DNA of 64,000 nucleotides from the NCBI GenBank assembly GCA_002352105.1, contig DEHV01000059.1, positions 41,786-105,785 on the forward strand. The letters run 5' to 3'. The translations under genes and the position numbers were made by a program. The DNA comes from Chitinophagaceae bacterium UBA2791 (lineage in GTDB: Bacteria > Bacteroidota > Bacteroidia > Chitinophagales > Chitinophagaceae). The notes below the pieces were generated by a model. It searched no databases. It was not told where the DNA came from and worked only from the letters and a program-made list of their open reading frames with translations. The number at the start of each line of letters is the position of its first letter. Positions within the stretch are counted from its first letter, which is position 1. This document shows, piece by piece, positions 35,059 through 44,158 of the stretch.

Positions 35059-35066
35059 TACTTTTG
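35059..35066 (+). promoter_or_regulatory. -7 promoter element for the SDR/DUF62 pair
   Basis: TACTTTTG, a perfect TAnnTTTG, 16 bases before the SDR start codon. Confidence 0.5.
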
Positions 35067-35082
35067 TCCCTTAACATATATC

Positions 35083-35892
35083 ATGCAGTCATTCTTTAAT
35101 AACAAGGTGGTGGCTATTACCGGGGGAAGCGAGGGAATAGGAAAGGCGCTGGTCGAAGCGCTGATCCCCCTGGGCGCTAAAATAGCTACCTGCGGCAGGA
35201 ACTACGACAAACTCTACAACCTGCAGATGGAGTACGCCGGAACCCTTCTCCATACCGTTGTTTGCGATGTCAGCAAGGAGAATGACTGTAAAAAATTCAT
35301 TGAGTCTACCATTAAGACTTTCGGGGGGATCGATATCCTGATCAACAACGCCGGCATCAGCATGCGGGCCCTGGTAAAGGACCTTGACATGGAAGTGATC
35401 CGAAGGGTAATGGACGTGAATTTCTTCGGCGCTATTTATTGCACTACCCTTGCCCTGCCTTCTATCATTGAAAGAAAGGGAGTAGTGGTAGGCATATCTT
35501 CCATTGCGGGATACCGGGGCCTACCGGGAAGAAGCGCTTACTCCGCCTCTAAATTTGCCCTCCAGGGCTGGCTGGAAGCCCTGAGAACGGAATTGCTCGA
35601 AGAAGATGTAAACGTTATGTGGGTGAGCCCGGGATTTATTGCCTCGAATATTCGCAACGCCGCGCTGGACAGCGAGGGGAATACCCTCTCTTCTAACCTG
35701 ATGGATGAATCGAAGATGATGACCGCCGCCGAATGCGCAACGCATATCATCAATGGCATCGAAAAACGAAAACGTACGATCATCCTAACGTCAACCGGCA
35801 AACGGACCGTATTTCTTAACAAATTTTTTCCGGCTTTGACCGATAAATTGGTGCATAAATTTTATTTTGAAAAGGGAATGCTGAAAAAATGA
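35083..35892 (+). CDS. Short-chain dehydrogenase/reductase
   Basis: 269 residues of classical SDR type. Cofactor motif TGGSEGIGKALVEAL (TGxxxGxG), NNAGISM, catalytic Ser in GISSIAGYRG and Tyr-x-x-x-Lys in SAYSASKFAL are intact. The C-terminal region (TSTGKRTVFLNKFFPAL) is basic and hydrophobic, as in membrane-associated SDRs that act on lipids. The stop lies 1 base before the next gene, so the two are co-translated; the substrate is unknown. Confidence 0.9.
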   Translation: MQSFFNNKVVAITGGSEGIGKALVEALIPLGAKIATCGRNYDKLYNLQMEYAGTLLHTVVCDVSKENDCKKFIESTIKTFGGIDILINNAGISMRALVKDLDMEVIRRVMDVNFFGAIYCTTLALPSIIERKGVVVGISSIAGYRGLPGRSAYSASKFALQGWLEALRTELLEEDVNVMWVSPGFIASNIRNAALDSEGNTLSSNLMDESKMMTAAECATHIINGIEKRKRTIILTSTGKRTVFLNKFFPALTDKLVHKFYFEKGMLKK

Positions 35893-35893
35893 T

Positions 35894-36709
35894 ATGCCTT
35901 TATTAACCCTGACATCCGATATTGGCCAACAGGACTATCTGGTAGGAGCCGTAAAAGGACAGTTATTGCAGGTTAACCCCGATTTTACGCTGGCGGATAT
36001 CAGCCACCGCCTTGCCCCCTTTAATATTTCGCAGGCGGCGTATGTCTGCCGGAACGCCATAAAAAATTTTCCTCCTTTTACCTTTCACCTGGTACTGGTG
36101 AACCTTTTCGAGCAGAAACCAGAGCAGATGCTGCTCTCCTACCACAAACAGCAGTATATCCTTTGCGCGGATAACGGGCTGCTTTCCATGATACTGGAAG
36201 AGGATCCCGAAATGGTGATCGGCCTGCCGCTCGACAAGACGGCCATAAAGAACACCTTATACTGCGTCCAGGTAATGGGCCAGGCGATCGACCGGCTGGC
36301 TTCCGGAACCCTGCTGACCGAGATAGGCAATCCCGACTGCCAATACATGAGGAGAACGCCCCTTCGCCCGCTGCTGGGAGAGAACTGGCTCGAGGGACAG
36401 ATCCTGTTCATAGATCATTTCGAAAATATTATCGTCAATATAACACATGAACAGTTTGAGGCCCAACGCAAGGGAAGAAGCTTTAAAATCATCTTTAAAC
36501 GGGATGAGGTGATCTCTGCCATTAGCGAGACCTATGCCAATGTAAAGGAAGGCGAAAAACTGGCTTTATTCAACTCGGCAGGATACCTTGAGATCGCTAT
36601 TAACAAGGGAAATGCCGCCGGTTTATTCGGCTTGCAGAATTTCACGGAGAAGTCGCAGAACCAGCAAAACCGGCTGTTCTATCAAACCGTTAAGATCCAG
36701 TTTGAATAG
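35894..36709 (+). CDS. SAM hydroxide adenosyltransferase (DUF62 family)
   Basis: 271 residues of the family PF01887. N-terminal LTLTSDIGQQDYLVGAVKGQ (the Asp cluster that binds the SAM ribose), LVLVNLF and LCADNGLLSM are typical, and the C-terminal barrel starts EGQILFIDHFENIIVNI. Family members hydrolyse S-adenosylmethionine to adenosine and methionine. The related fluorinases and chlorinases carry extra loops for halide; I see no ground to call those here in spite of the fluoride riboswitch 15 kb away. Confidence 0.88.
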   Translation: MPLLTLTSDIGQQDYLVGAVKGQLLQVNPDFTLADISHRLAPFNISQAAYVCRNAIKNFPPFTFHLVLVNLFEQKPEQMLLSYHKQQYILCADNGLLSMILEEDPEMVIGLPLDKTAIKNTLYCVQVMGQAIDRLASGTLLTEIGNPDCQYMRRTPLRPLLGENWLEGQILFIDHFENIIVNITHEQFEAQRKGRSFKIIFKRDEVISAISETYANVKEGEKLALFNSAGYLEIAINKGNAAGLFGLQNFTEKSQNQQNRLFYQTVKIQFE

Positions 36710-36810
36710 CTCCCGGGGCTTTTTCGCCCGCTTTGTTGTTTCGAACGCGCTACCAACGTTGGGGAGTATCCTGAAGATATTCCCTTTCTTCGTCAAATCT
36801 TACTCGCTCA

Positions 36811-36827
36811 TACTTAAAAATTAAGTA
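36811..36827. promoter_or_regulatory. Palindrome upstream of the DUF2723 gene
   Basis: TACTTAA-AAA-TTAAGTA: perfect seven-base arms, 9 bases upstream of the -7 element at 36837. The position suits a regulator site, but AT-rich palindromes also occur by chance. Confidence 0.35.
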
Positions 36828-36836
36828 AAATTCCTG

Positions 36837-36844
36837 TAGGTTTG
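36837..36844 (+). promoter_or_regulatory. -7 promoter element for the DUF2723 gene
   Basis: TAGGTTTG, a perfect TAnnTTTG, 26 bases before ATG 36871. Confidence 0.55.
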
Positions 36845-36870
36845 CCAAGTTTAAATAAACCCAACGTTTT

Positions 36871-39800
36871 ATGAATTTCAACAGATTAAACAATATTGTC
36901 GGGTGGATTGTGTGTTTGATTGCTTGTACCGTTTACGTTTTGACGATGGAAGCTACCGGGAGTTTCTGGGACACCGGCGAATTCATTTCTACCGCCTATA
37001 AGCTACAGATCCCCCACCCGCCTGGCGCGCCGATGTTTATCCTGTTGGGCCGTTTGTTTATCATTCTGTTTGGAGACGACCCCGCTACTGCTGCGAAGGG
37101 CGTGAACTTCATGAGCGCTATTGCCAGCGGGTTTACCATCTTATTCCTATTCTGGACCATTACCCATTTTGCGCGGAAGATCATGCAAAAAGGACAGGAA
37201 GCCCTGTCTTCCAACCAGGTTATTGCGATCATGAGCGCGGGCGTTGTGGGTGCGCTGGCCTATACTTTTTCAGATTCATTCTGGTACAGCGCCGTGGAAG
37301 GCGAAGTATATGCCTTATCATCGCTGTTCACAGCTATCGTATTCTGGGCCATCCTGAAATGGGAGCATGAAGTGGACCAGGAAAGCAAGACCGACGGTCA
37401 TAAATTTTCAAGGGCAGACCGCTGGCTGGTGTTTATTTTTTACATGATGGGCCTCTCCATCGGCGTACACCTGCTGAACCTGCTCACCATCCCGGCCATT
37501 GTTATGGTGTATTATTTCAAGCGGTATAAAGTGACCCGCTGGGGCGCTTTTTTTGCCTTTGTCCTGGGATGCGTTATTACCGGTATTGTCCAGGTGGCGA
37601 TCATTCAATGGTCGATCAAGGGAGCCGGAGCCTTTGATATTTTCTTTGTAAACGAACTGGGAACGCCTTTCTTCGTGGGCTTTGCCATCTACTTTATATT
37701 GCTTGCCGGGTTGTTGGCGATGGGCCTTCGCTTTACCGGCAACCAGCTTTTTAAGTTCGAAAGGTTCTCGATCTGGTTATCGGCTATCGTATTGCTGTTC
37801 TGCTTCCCCTTTCTGAAATCTGCCGGCTCCTTTGTGGGGTTTTTACTGGCGCTGGGTATCCTGATTGCCATATGCTATTCTTATAAGCAGCGCATTTATT
37901 CTTTCTTGCGTATCGCCATCTGGTCTACCATCTTTATCATCATCGGCTATTCCACCTATTTTACCACGCTGGTCCGCTCCAATGCCAATCCGTCTGTGGA
38001 CATGCACAATGTGGACAATCCCGTGAGCCTGGTGGGCTATCTCAGCCGTGAACAGTATGGCGACTGGCCCATTTTCTACGGCCCCTTCTTTACAGAGGAG
38101 ATCAGCAATGAGAATTTTGTAAATGCAGGCGATCTGTATGTAAAGGGAGAAAAAAAATATGAAAAGGCGGGGATAGTGCAGAAGCTGAACTATTCCGGAA
38201 TGCAGACTGCCCACCTTTTCCCGCGTATGTACGACAATGGCAACGAAAGAAACCAGGAGTTTGTATACCGTGAGTTTGGAGGCGTGGACGAGGGCGAAGA
38301 ACCTACCGTGGCCAACGATATCCGATATTTTGCCGACTACCAGTTCCGGTGGATGTACTGGCGCTACTTTATGTGGAACTTTGCCGGCAGGCAAAATGAC
38401 CTCCAGGGTTTTGGAAATATCCGCGACGGCAACTGGAACAGCGGGATCGATTTTGTGGACCGCCTCTTCCACAGTCCAACCAAGGACCTCCCCGACACCG
38501 CGGGAAAAACCAATAAGGCAAATAATTCATTATACCTGCTGCCGCTGATATTGGGAGTAGTCGGATTGGTCTACCAGTTGAACCGCGACAAACGAGATTT
38601 TATCATCTCCTTCCTCCTGTTCTTCTTCACCGGCATAGCCATCGTAATCTACCTTAACCAGTCCGGGTACCAACCCCGTGAAAGGGACTACGCCTATGTG
38701 GGCTCCTTTTACGCCTTTGCGATCTGGATCGGGCTCGGCGTGCTATGGGTGCGCGAAAAACTGGGCAGGGTGATCAAGGGCGCCGGGGCCACCTACGCGG
38801 CATTTCTCCTCTGCCTGGTAGCCGTTCCGGTATTGATGGCTTCAGAGGAATGGGATGATCACGACAGAAGTAGAAAATACCTGGCCCGCGACTTGGGCAA
38901 TAACTACCTGCAAAGCTGCGAGAAGGATGCCGTCCTGATCACTTTTGGAGATAATGATACCTATCCCCTATGGTATGCACAGGAAGTGGAAGGCATCCGC
39001 CCCGATCTCCGCGTGATCAATTATAGCCTGCTGGGCACCGATTGGTATATCAACCAGCTTCGCTATAAGCTGAATGAGAGCGCGCCTGTCGATGTGATCT
39101 TTACGGCAGAACAAATACAGGGCAATACCCGGAACGTGGTGCCGGTATACCCGCTTCCGGGCTATGATCAGAACCGGTATTACGACCTGGAGAAGTTACT
39201 AAAGGAAGTGGTAGCCAGCGAGGACCCAAGCCATAAAGTGCCTATGCAAAGCGGCGATCATGCCAATGTGCTTCCTGTTAAAAAAGTCGCCATTCCCGTC
39301 GACGTGGAAGCGGTCAAAAAGACCATGAAATTTAACCCGGGCGACAGCATCCTGAACGAATTGAAGATCGATATTCCCAGGAACTATCTGCAGAAGAACG
39401 ACCTGGCCGTATTGTCGCTGATCGCAGCTAACAAATGGGAACGCCCTATCTACTTCACTTCCACTCAGGAACTGAGGGGGTTGGGATTGGAGAAATACGT
39501 TCGCATGGAGGGGCTTGCCTACCGCCTGGTTCCGGTAGAGAATCATGGAACGCCATTGCCGCTGAATGAGATCGCCTATAAGAATGTGATGGAGAAATTT
39601 GCCTATGGCAATGCCGCTGCCCGGAATGTTTATTTTGACGAAGAAAACCGCAGGCATCTCAATAGCATCAGGCTGGCCCATGCTACGCTTGCCAAAGGCC
39701 TGATAAACGCAGGCGCAAAGGATTCCGCTAAAGCTGTGCTACGGAAATACGATGAGTCCGTATCGGAAGCAAATCTGCCGTATGGGCAAACTTCCAACCG

Positions 39801-40164
39801 CGGCAATTTCCACAACAGCATTTCCGCAGATTTCCTGGAAGCGGCTTATGCCAGCGGCGACATGGAACTCGCCAAGAAAGTTAATCAATCCTTAAAAAAG
39901 GACCTGGAGCAGCAACTGGCTTATTATCGCTCGCTGGGGGATGAAGACATGAGCAGTGAGCAACTGGCCATGCAATCCGCCTCAATTCTTAATAACAAGG
40001 GAGGCGTATTATCGGCGAAACAGCAGACTTTCGCCTATGATATCCTTTCTTCTTACCAGATGCTGGAGCACCTGAAGCAATTGGAACAGCAATATAATGT
40101 GGACTTGCACTTTAAAGAGACGCCTGCGGATACGCTGACCACTCCCGCCCCGCCCAATCCCTAA
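36871..40164 (+). CDS. DUF2723 membrane protein, GT-C-like
   Basis: 1097 residues. The N-terminal half has about ten to twelve membrane helices and the DUF2723 signature: TGSFWDTGEFISTAYKLQIP followed by HPPGAPMFILLGRL. These conserved acidic and His/Pro residues lie in the first periplasmic loop, as in GT-C-fold protein O-mannosyltransferases. The C-terminal half is soluble (VLITFGDNDTYPLWYAQEVE) and helical with a Pro/Thr-rich end. A role in lipid-linked sugar transfer to envelope proteins is likely by family, unproved. A strong terminator follows at 40205. Confidence 0.88.
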   Translation: MNFNRLNNIVGWIVCLIACTVYVLTMEATGSFWDTGEFISTAYKLQIPHPPGAPMFILLGRLFIILFGDDPATAAKGVNFMSAIASGFTILFLFWTITHFARKIMQKGQEALSSNQVIAIMSAGVVGALAYTFSDSFWYSAVEGEVYALSSLFTAIVFWAILKWEHEVDQESKTDGHKFSRADRWLVFIFYMMGLSIGVHLLNLLTIPAIVMVYYFKRYKVTRWGAFFAFVLGCVITGIVQVAIIQWSIKGAGAFDIFFVNELGTPFFVGFAIYFILLAGLLAMGLRFTGNQLFKFERFSIWLSAIVLLFCFPFLKSAGSFVGFLLALGILIAICYSYKQRIYSFLRIAIWSTIFIIIGYSTYFTTLVRSNANPSVDMHNVDNPVSLVGYLSREQYGDWPIFYGPFFTEEISNENFVNAGDLYVKGEKKYEKAGIVQKLNYSGMQTAHLFPRMYDNGNERNQEFVYREFGGVDEGEEPTVANDIRYFADYQFRWMYWRYFMWNFAGRQNDLQGFGNIRDGNWNSGIDFVDRLFHSPTKDLPDTAGKTNKANNSLYLLPLILGVVGLVYQLNRDKRDFIISFLLFFFTGIAIVIYLNQSGYQPRERDYAYVGSFYAFAIWIGLGVLWVREKLGRVIKGAGATYAAFLLCLVAVPVLMASEEWDDHDRSRKYLARDLGNNYLQSCEKDAVLITFGDNDTYPLWYAQEVEGIRPDLRVINYSLLGTDWYINQLRYKLNESAPVDVIFTAEQIQGNTRNVVPVYPLPGYDQNRYYDLEKLLKEVVASEDPSHKVPMQSGDHANVLPVKKVAIPVDVEAVKKTMKFNPGDSILNELKIDIPRNYLQKNDLAVLSLIAANKWERPIYFTSTQELRGLGLEKYVRMEGLAYRLVPVENHGTPLPLNEIAYKNVMEKFAYGNAAARNVYFDEENRRHLNSIRLAHATLAKGLINAGAKDSAKAVLRKYDESVSEANLPYGQTSNRGNFHNSISADFLEAAYASGDMELAKKVNQSLKKDLEQQLAYYRSLGDEDMSSEQLAMQSASILNNKGGVLSAKQQTFAYDILSSYQMLEHLKQLEQQYNVDLHFKETPADTLTTPAPPNP

Positions 40165-40204
40165 CCCGGAACAAGGCAGGCCGATGCGGTCCCGATATAT
40201 TCAG

Positions 40205-40237
40205 ATCCCGGAAATGAACTTTCCGGGATTTTTTTTA
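40205..40237 (+). terminator. Intrinsic terminator after the DUF2723 gene
   Basis: ATCCCGGAAA (40205-40214) and TTTCCGGGAT (40220-40229) form a perfect stem, followed by an eight-base T-run. Confidence 0.88.
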
Positions 40238-40302
40238 TTATGTATTAATAACGAACTTGAGACAAAGGCGCCGGTCAACCGGGCCCACTAAAATGATCAG
40301 GT

Positions 40303-41400
40303 ATGAAGGGATATAATTTCTCGAAATTCAATCCTCGGGCGGAAGGGAAAACAAAATTTGAACAGTTGCTGGATATTTTCATGCAATTGCTGACCTATAC
40401 CAATGGCGATGTCGCCGAAGCCCTTAGCTGGATGAATCAGCTGGATAAGGAGTATGATATTGCAAACGAGGAATATGGCATGGGCGATTTTATCGAAGAG
40501 CTGAAAGAAAAGGGATATATCAAGGAAAACCCGGCAAGCGGCGAAATAAAGATCACCTCCAAAACCGAACAGGGCATCCGCAAGCGCTCGCTGGAAGAGA
40601 TCTTTGGGAAGCTGAAAAAAACAAAACCGGGCGAGCACCAGACCTTTAAACCCGGGCAGGGCGACGAGCTGAACCCCGAAACAAGGCCCTTCCAGTTTGG
40701 CGATATGCTGGAGCAGATCGATTTTACCGCCTCCATCCGCAATGCGCAGATCAACCATGGCATCGATAATTTTACGATGAATGAGGACGACCTGGCCATC
40801 CGGGAAACCGATTATAAATCGCAGACCTCGACGGTATTGATGATCGATATCTCGCATTCGATGATCTTGTATGGGGAAGACCGGATCACGCCTGCTAAAA
40901 AAGTGGCTATGGCATTGAGCGAGCTCATCACCACCAAATACCCTAAAGACACCCTGGATATCGTGGTATTCGGCAACGACGCCTGGCCCGTGGAGATCAA
41001 GGACCTTCCCTATCTTGAGGTCGGCCCCTACCATACCAATACGGTTGCCGGGCTGGAAATGGCGATGGATATTCTCCGGAGAAGAAAAAATCCCAATAAG
41101 CAGATATTCATGATCACCGACGGCAAACCCACCTGTCTGAAGACCGGCAAGCGATACTATAAGAATAGTTTCGGGCTGGATCGCCGGATCACGAACCGCT
41201 GCCTGAACCTTGCCGCACAGTGTAAAAAACTGAAAATAACCATCACTACTTTTATGATCGCTACAGATCCTTATTTGCAGCGATTTGTACAGGAGTTCAC
41301 AGAGATCAACAATGGAAAGGCCTTTTTTGCCTCGCTGGACCGCCTGGGCGCCTTTATCTTCCGGGACTTTGAAAGCGGCAAAAGAAAAACTGTTTATTAA
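40303..41400 (+). CDS. von Willebrand factor A domain protein
   Basis: 365 residues. The N-terminal 170 residues are charged and helical (a MoxR-partner region), and the vWA domain begins STVLMIDISHSMILYGEDR. DISHS supplies the MIDAS DxSxS, the Thr position lies in the following loop, and MITDGKPT holds the last MIDAS Asp. No membrane segment or signal is seen, so it acts in the cytoplasm. It is paired with the MoxR-type ATPase gene 176 bases downstream; such pairs act as metal-chelatase-like or complex-remodelling machines. Confidence 0.85.
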   Translation: MKGYNFSKFNPRAEGKTKFEQLLDIFMQLLTYTNGDVAEALSWMNQLDKEYDIANEEYGMGDFIEELKEKGYIKENPASGEIKITSKTEQGIRKRSLEEIFGKLKKTKPGEHQTFKPGQGDELNPETRPFQFGDMLEQIDFTASIRNAQINHGIDNFTMNEDDLAIRETDYKSQTSTVLMIDISHSMILYGEDRITPAKKVAMALSELITTKYPKDTLDIVVFGNDAWPVEIKDLPYLEVGPYHTNTVAGLEMAMDILRRRKNPNKQIFMITDGKPTCLKTGKRYYKNSFGLDRRITNRCLNLAAQCKKLKITITTFMIATDPYLQRFVQEFTEINNGKAFFASLDRLGAFIFRDFESGKRKTVY

Positions 41401-41480
41401 TATAAAGTAATGGTTAAATAAATAATTATATTATTAAGAATATCATTTAATTACAAATTTGTATACCAGCAAGCGCTTAA

Positions 41481-41565
41481 AAAACATTGCTCAATAATAT
41501 CAATAGGTAAAGAAAGCAGATATCCTGTATTTATAAAACATCGCCCAACAGCATCAATCAGTAAA
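41481..41565 (+). repeat. Degenerate direct repeat upstream of the MoxR-type gene
   Basis: AAAACATTGCTCAATAATAT (from 41481) and AAAACATCGCCCAACAGCAT (from 41535) continue as CAATAGGTAAA and CAATCAGTAAA, about 23 matches in 31 bases, 54 bases apart. It covers most of the 5' leader of the ATPase gene. Confidence 0.45.
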
Positions 41566-41576
41566 CGAGCACATCA

Positions 41577-43103
41577 ATGACTAAAACAGATATCAGAAAG
41601 GTTAGCACACTAGGAGAGTTAATAAAAAGCGGATATCAATCGAAAAGCATCAAGAATGAGATAAGGGAGAACCTGATCGGCAAACTTCAACGCGCCGAAC
41701 CTTGTTTTACAGGCATTGTCGGCTATGAAGAGACCGTAATACCCGACGTGGAAAGAGCGCTGCTCTCGCGGCACAATATATTATTCCTCGGCCTGAGGGG
41801 ACAAGCTAAAACCAGAATGGCCAGGCAGATGGTTGCGCTGCTGGATGAATACATTCCCATTGTTGCCGGAAGCGAGGTCAACGACGATCCCCTTCAACCC
41901 ATTTCCCGGTACGCCAGGGAACTGATCAGGGAGAAAGGAAACGATACGCCTGTCGCATGGCTTCACCGCAGCGAACGCTACGGGGAAAAGCTGGCTACGC
42001 CTGATGTGAGCGTTGCCGACCTGGTGGGAGATATCGATCCTATTAAAGCGGCCAATCTCAAACTGAATTTCAGCGATGAGATGGCCATCCATTACGGCAT
42101 CATCCCCAGGAGCAACCGCTGCATTTTTGTGATCAATGAGATACCTGATCTGCAGGCCAGGATACAGGTGGCGCTGTTCAATATCCTGGAAGAGGGCGAT
42201 GTGCAGATCCGCGGATTTAAACTGCGCATCCCGCTCGATATCCTCTTTGTTTTTACCGCTAACCCGGAAGACTATACGAACCGCGGCTCCATCGTTACGC
42301 CGTTGAAAGACCGTATCGAAAGCCAGATACTGACGCATTACCCCAAGACGATCGACTCCGCTATGACCATCACCGAACAGGAAGCGGATATCGCCGACCG
42401 GCAGCGTTCGCTGGTGAAGGCGGGCGATCTTATCAAACGGCTAATAGAACAGGTTTCTTTCGAAGCCCGCGCCAGCGAGTTTGTCGACAAGAAAAGCGGC
42501 GTTTCCGCCAGACTCAGCATCTCCGCGCTCGAGAATGCGTATAGCGCGGCCGAAAGAAGAGCAATACTCAATAAGGAAAAGGAAACGCAGGTATGGGTAA
42601 ACGACCTGGCAGGCATCATTCCCTCTATTACCGGTAAGATAGAATTGGTTTACGAAGGAGAACAGGAGGGCCCGTTCCAGGTGGCTATGAACCTGCTCGA
42701 TAAGGCGATCCGCTCATTATTTACCGCGTATTTCCCCAACCCGGATTCGCTTAAAAAAAGAAAGGGCGCCCAACCGGTGGAGAACCCATACCGGTCCATC
42801 CAGTCCTGGTTCGACAAGGGCAATGCCCTCAACCTGCTTTTCAATATGAAGGATGCGGAAAAGATACAGAGCTTATATACGGTGGATGGTTTACATGCGC
42901 TGGTGAAAAAATATTTTAAGCAGGCCAGCGAAAAAGAAACGGCATTGCTGATGGAATTCGTACTGCACGGATTATCGGCTTATTCCCTGATCAGTAAAAG
43001 AATTGTAGACAATAAAATAGAATTTAAAGACCTTATGGGCTCTATGCTGAACTTCGGGAATACTTCTGCTTTCTCGGATGAAGAAATAGAGAGAGAAGAC
43101 TAA
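41577..43103 (+). CDS. MoxR/magnesium-chelatase-type AAA+ ATPase
   Basis: 508 residues. Walker A is LFLGLRGQAKTRM, Walker B/sensor region is RCIFVINEIPDLQARIQVAL followed by FNILEEGDVQIRG, and sensor 1 lies in LFVFTANPEDYTNRG; together these are the Mg-chelatase ChlI/MoxR plan with its pre-sensor insert. The C-terminal 170 residues are an all-helical extension typical of the Bacteroidota version. It likely loads or remodels a substrate with the vWA protein encoded upstream. The gene ends at the murB stop, tail to tail. Confidence 0.88.
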   Translation: MTKTDIRKVSTLGELIKSGYQSKSIKNEIRENLIGKLQRAEPCFTGIVGYEETVIPDVERALLSRHNILFLGLRGQAKTRMARQMVALLDEYIPIVAGSEVNDDPLQPISRYARELIREKGNDTPVAWLHRSERYGEKLATPDVSVADLVGDIDPIKAANLKLNFSDEMAIHYGIIPRSNRCIFVINEIPDLQARIQVALFNILEEGDVQIRGFKLRIPLDILFVFTANPEDYTNRGSIVTPLKDRIESQILTHYPKTIDSAMTITEQEADIADRQRSLVKAGDLIKRLIEQVSFEARASEFVDKKSGVSARLSISALENAYSAAERRAILNKEKETQVWVNDLAGIIPSITGKIELVYEGEQEGPFQVAMNLLDKAIRSLFTAYFPNPDSLKKRKGAQPVENPYRSIQSWFDKGNALNLLFNMKDAEKIQSLYTVDGLHALVKKYFKQASEKETALLMEFVLHGLSAYSLISKRIVDNKIEFKDLMGSMLNFGNTSAFSDEEIERED

Positions 43104-44132
43104 TCAAATGATGTTTACCTCTTTATCAAGGGTAACCTCAAATTTTTCCTGAACACTTTTGGCTATTCGTTCGCTCAGCTCGTTGATCTCTTTACCGCTG
43201 GCATTCCCATGGTTGACCAGTACCAGGGCCTGCCGGCTATGGCACCCGGCATCGCCGGAACGGTAGCCCTTCCAGCCGCATTGCTCTATCATCCAGCCGG
43301 CGGCAAGCTTGACGCCTTCGCCTGAAGGGTAACCGGGTATTCCCGGAAAACGTTCCGATAAAGACGCGTATTTCTCGGCAGAAACAGTCGGGTTTTTAAA
43401 GAAACTACCCGCATTCCCGATCTGCCCCGGATCGGGAAGCTTGGAACTGCGGATATTGATCACTGCCTGGGAGATCGCCGCCAGGCTAAGCCCGGTAACC
43501 TTCATCCTCTCCAGCTCCTCTTCTATGGCGCCATAGCTGGTATTAAACACAGGCGTTTTGTTGAGCCGGTAGACCACCTGCAAAATGACAAAAACGCCTT
43601 TATACTTATGCTTGAACACGCTATCCCTGTAGCCGAAGCGGCAGTCCTCCGCAGAAAACCGGACCAGGGCTTTGTCCTTTATATGAAAGGCTTCCAGTTC
43701 ATGGAACAGATCCTTTATCTCCACCCCGTAAGCGCCGATATTCTGCATGGGCGAAGCCCCGGCATTGCCGGGTATCAGCGACAAGTTCTCCACGCCGGCG
43801 AAACCGCGGTCGATACAATAACGTACAAAGCCGTGCCAGTTCTCCCCCGCCCCTACTTTCAGGTAGATATGCTGATCGTCTTCCCTTACTGCCGTTATGC
43901 CCCTGATCTCGTTTTTGAGCGTTATGCCCGGATAGTCGCGCGTAAAGAGGATATTGCTTCCGCCGCCCAGGATAAGGATATCGTCCTTATGCGCTGCCGA
44001 AGCTATTGTATGGTATTCTGCCAGAATCTCTTCCAGTTCTTCCCGGGTATGAAAGGAAGAAAAAAAATCTGTTCTGGCGTCAATGCCGAAACTATTGTAG
44101 GAACGCAGGGAAAAATGCCGGCTAATGTTCAT
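43104..44132 (-). CDS. murB: UDP-N-acetylenolpyruvoylglucosamine reductase
   Basis: 342 residues, type I MurB length. FAD-binding ILGGGSNILFTRDYPG, NAGASPMQNIGAYGVE, the substrate motif FGYRDSVFKHK, catalytic Ser in GNAGSFFKNP and the C-terminal Glu region (GKEINELSERIAKSV) are intact. It reduces the enolpyruvyl group to make UDP-MurNAc, a cytoplasmic step in peptidoglycan synthesis. It is downstream of priA by 26 bases. Confidence 0.97.
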   Translation of the reverse strand: MNISRHFSLRSYNSFGIDARTDFFSSFHTREELEEILAEYHTIASAAHKDDILILGGGSNILFTRDYPGITLKNEIRGITAVREDDQHIYLKVGAGENWHGFVRYCIDRGFAGVENLSLIPGNAGASPMQNIGAYGVEIKDLFHELEAFHIKDKALVRFSAEDCRFGYRDSVFKHKYKGVFVILQVVYRLNKTPVFNTSYGAIEEELERMKVTGLSLAAISQAVINIRSSKLPDPGQIGNAGSFFKNPTVSAEKYASLSERFPGIPGYPSGEGVKLAAGWMIEQCGWKGYRSGDAGCHSRQALVLVNHGNASGKEINELSERIAKSVQEKFEVTLDKEVNII

Positions 44133-44158
44133 GGTTCTTATATAACTTATATAATGCT

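Noticed and set aside
35894..36709. A possible fluorinase, given the fluoride riboswitch in the window
   Set aside because: Sequence fits the general SAM hydroxide adenosyltransferase family; fluorinase loops are not seen and the loci are 15 kb apart.
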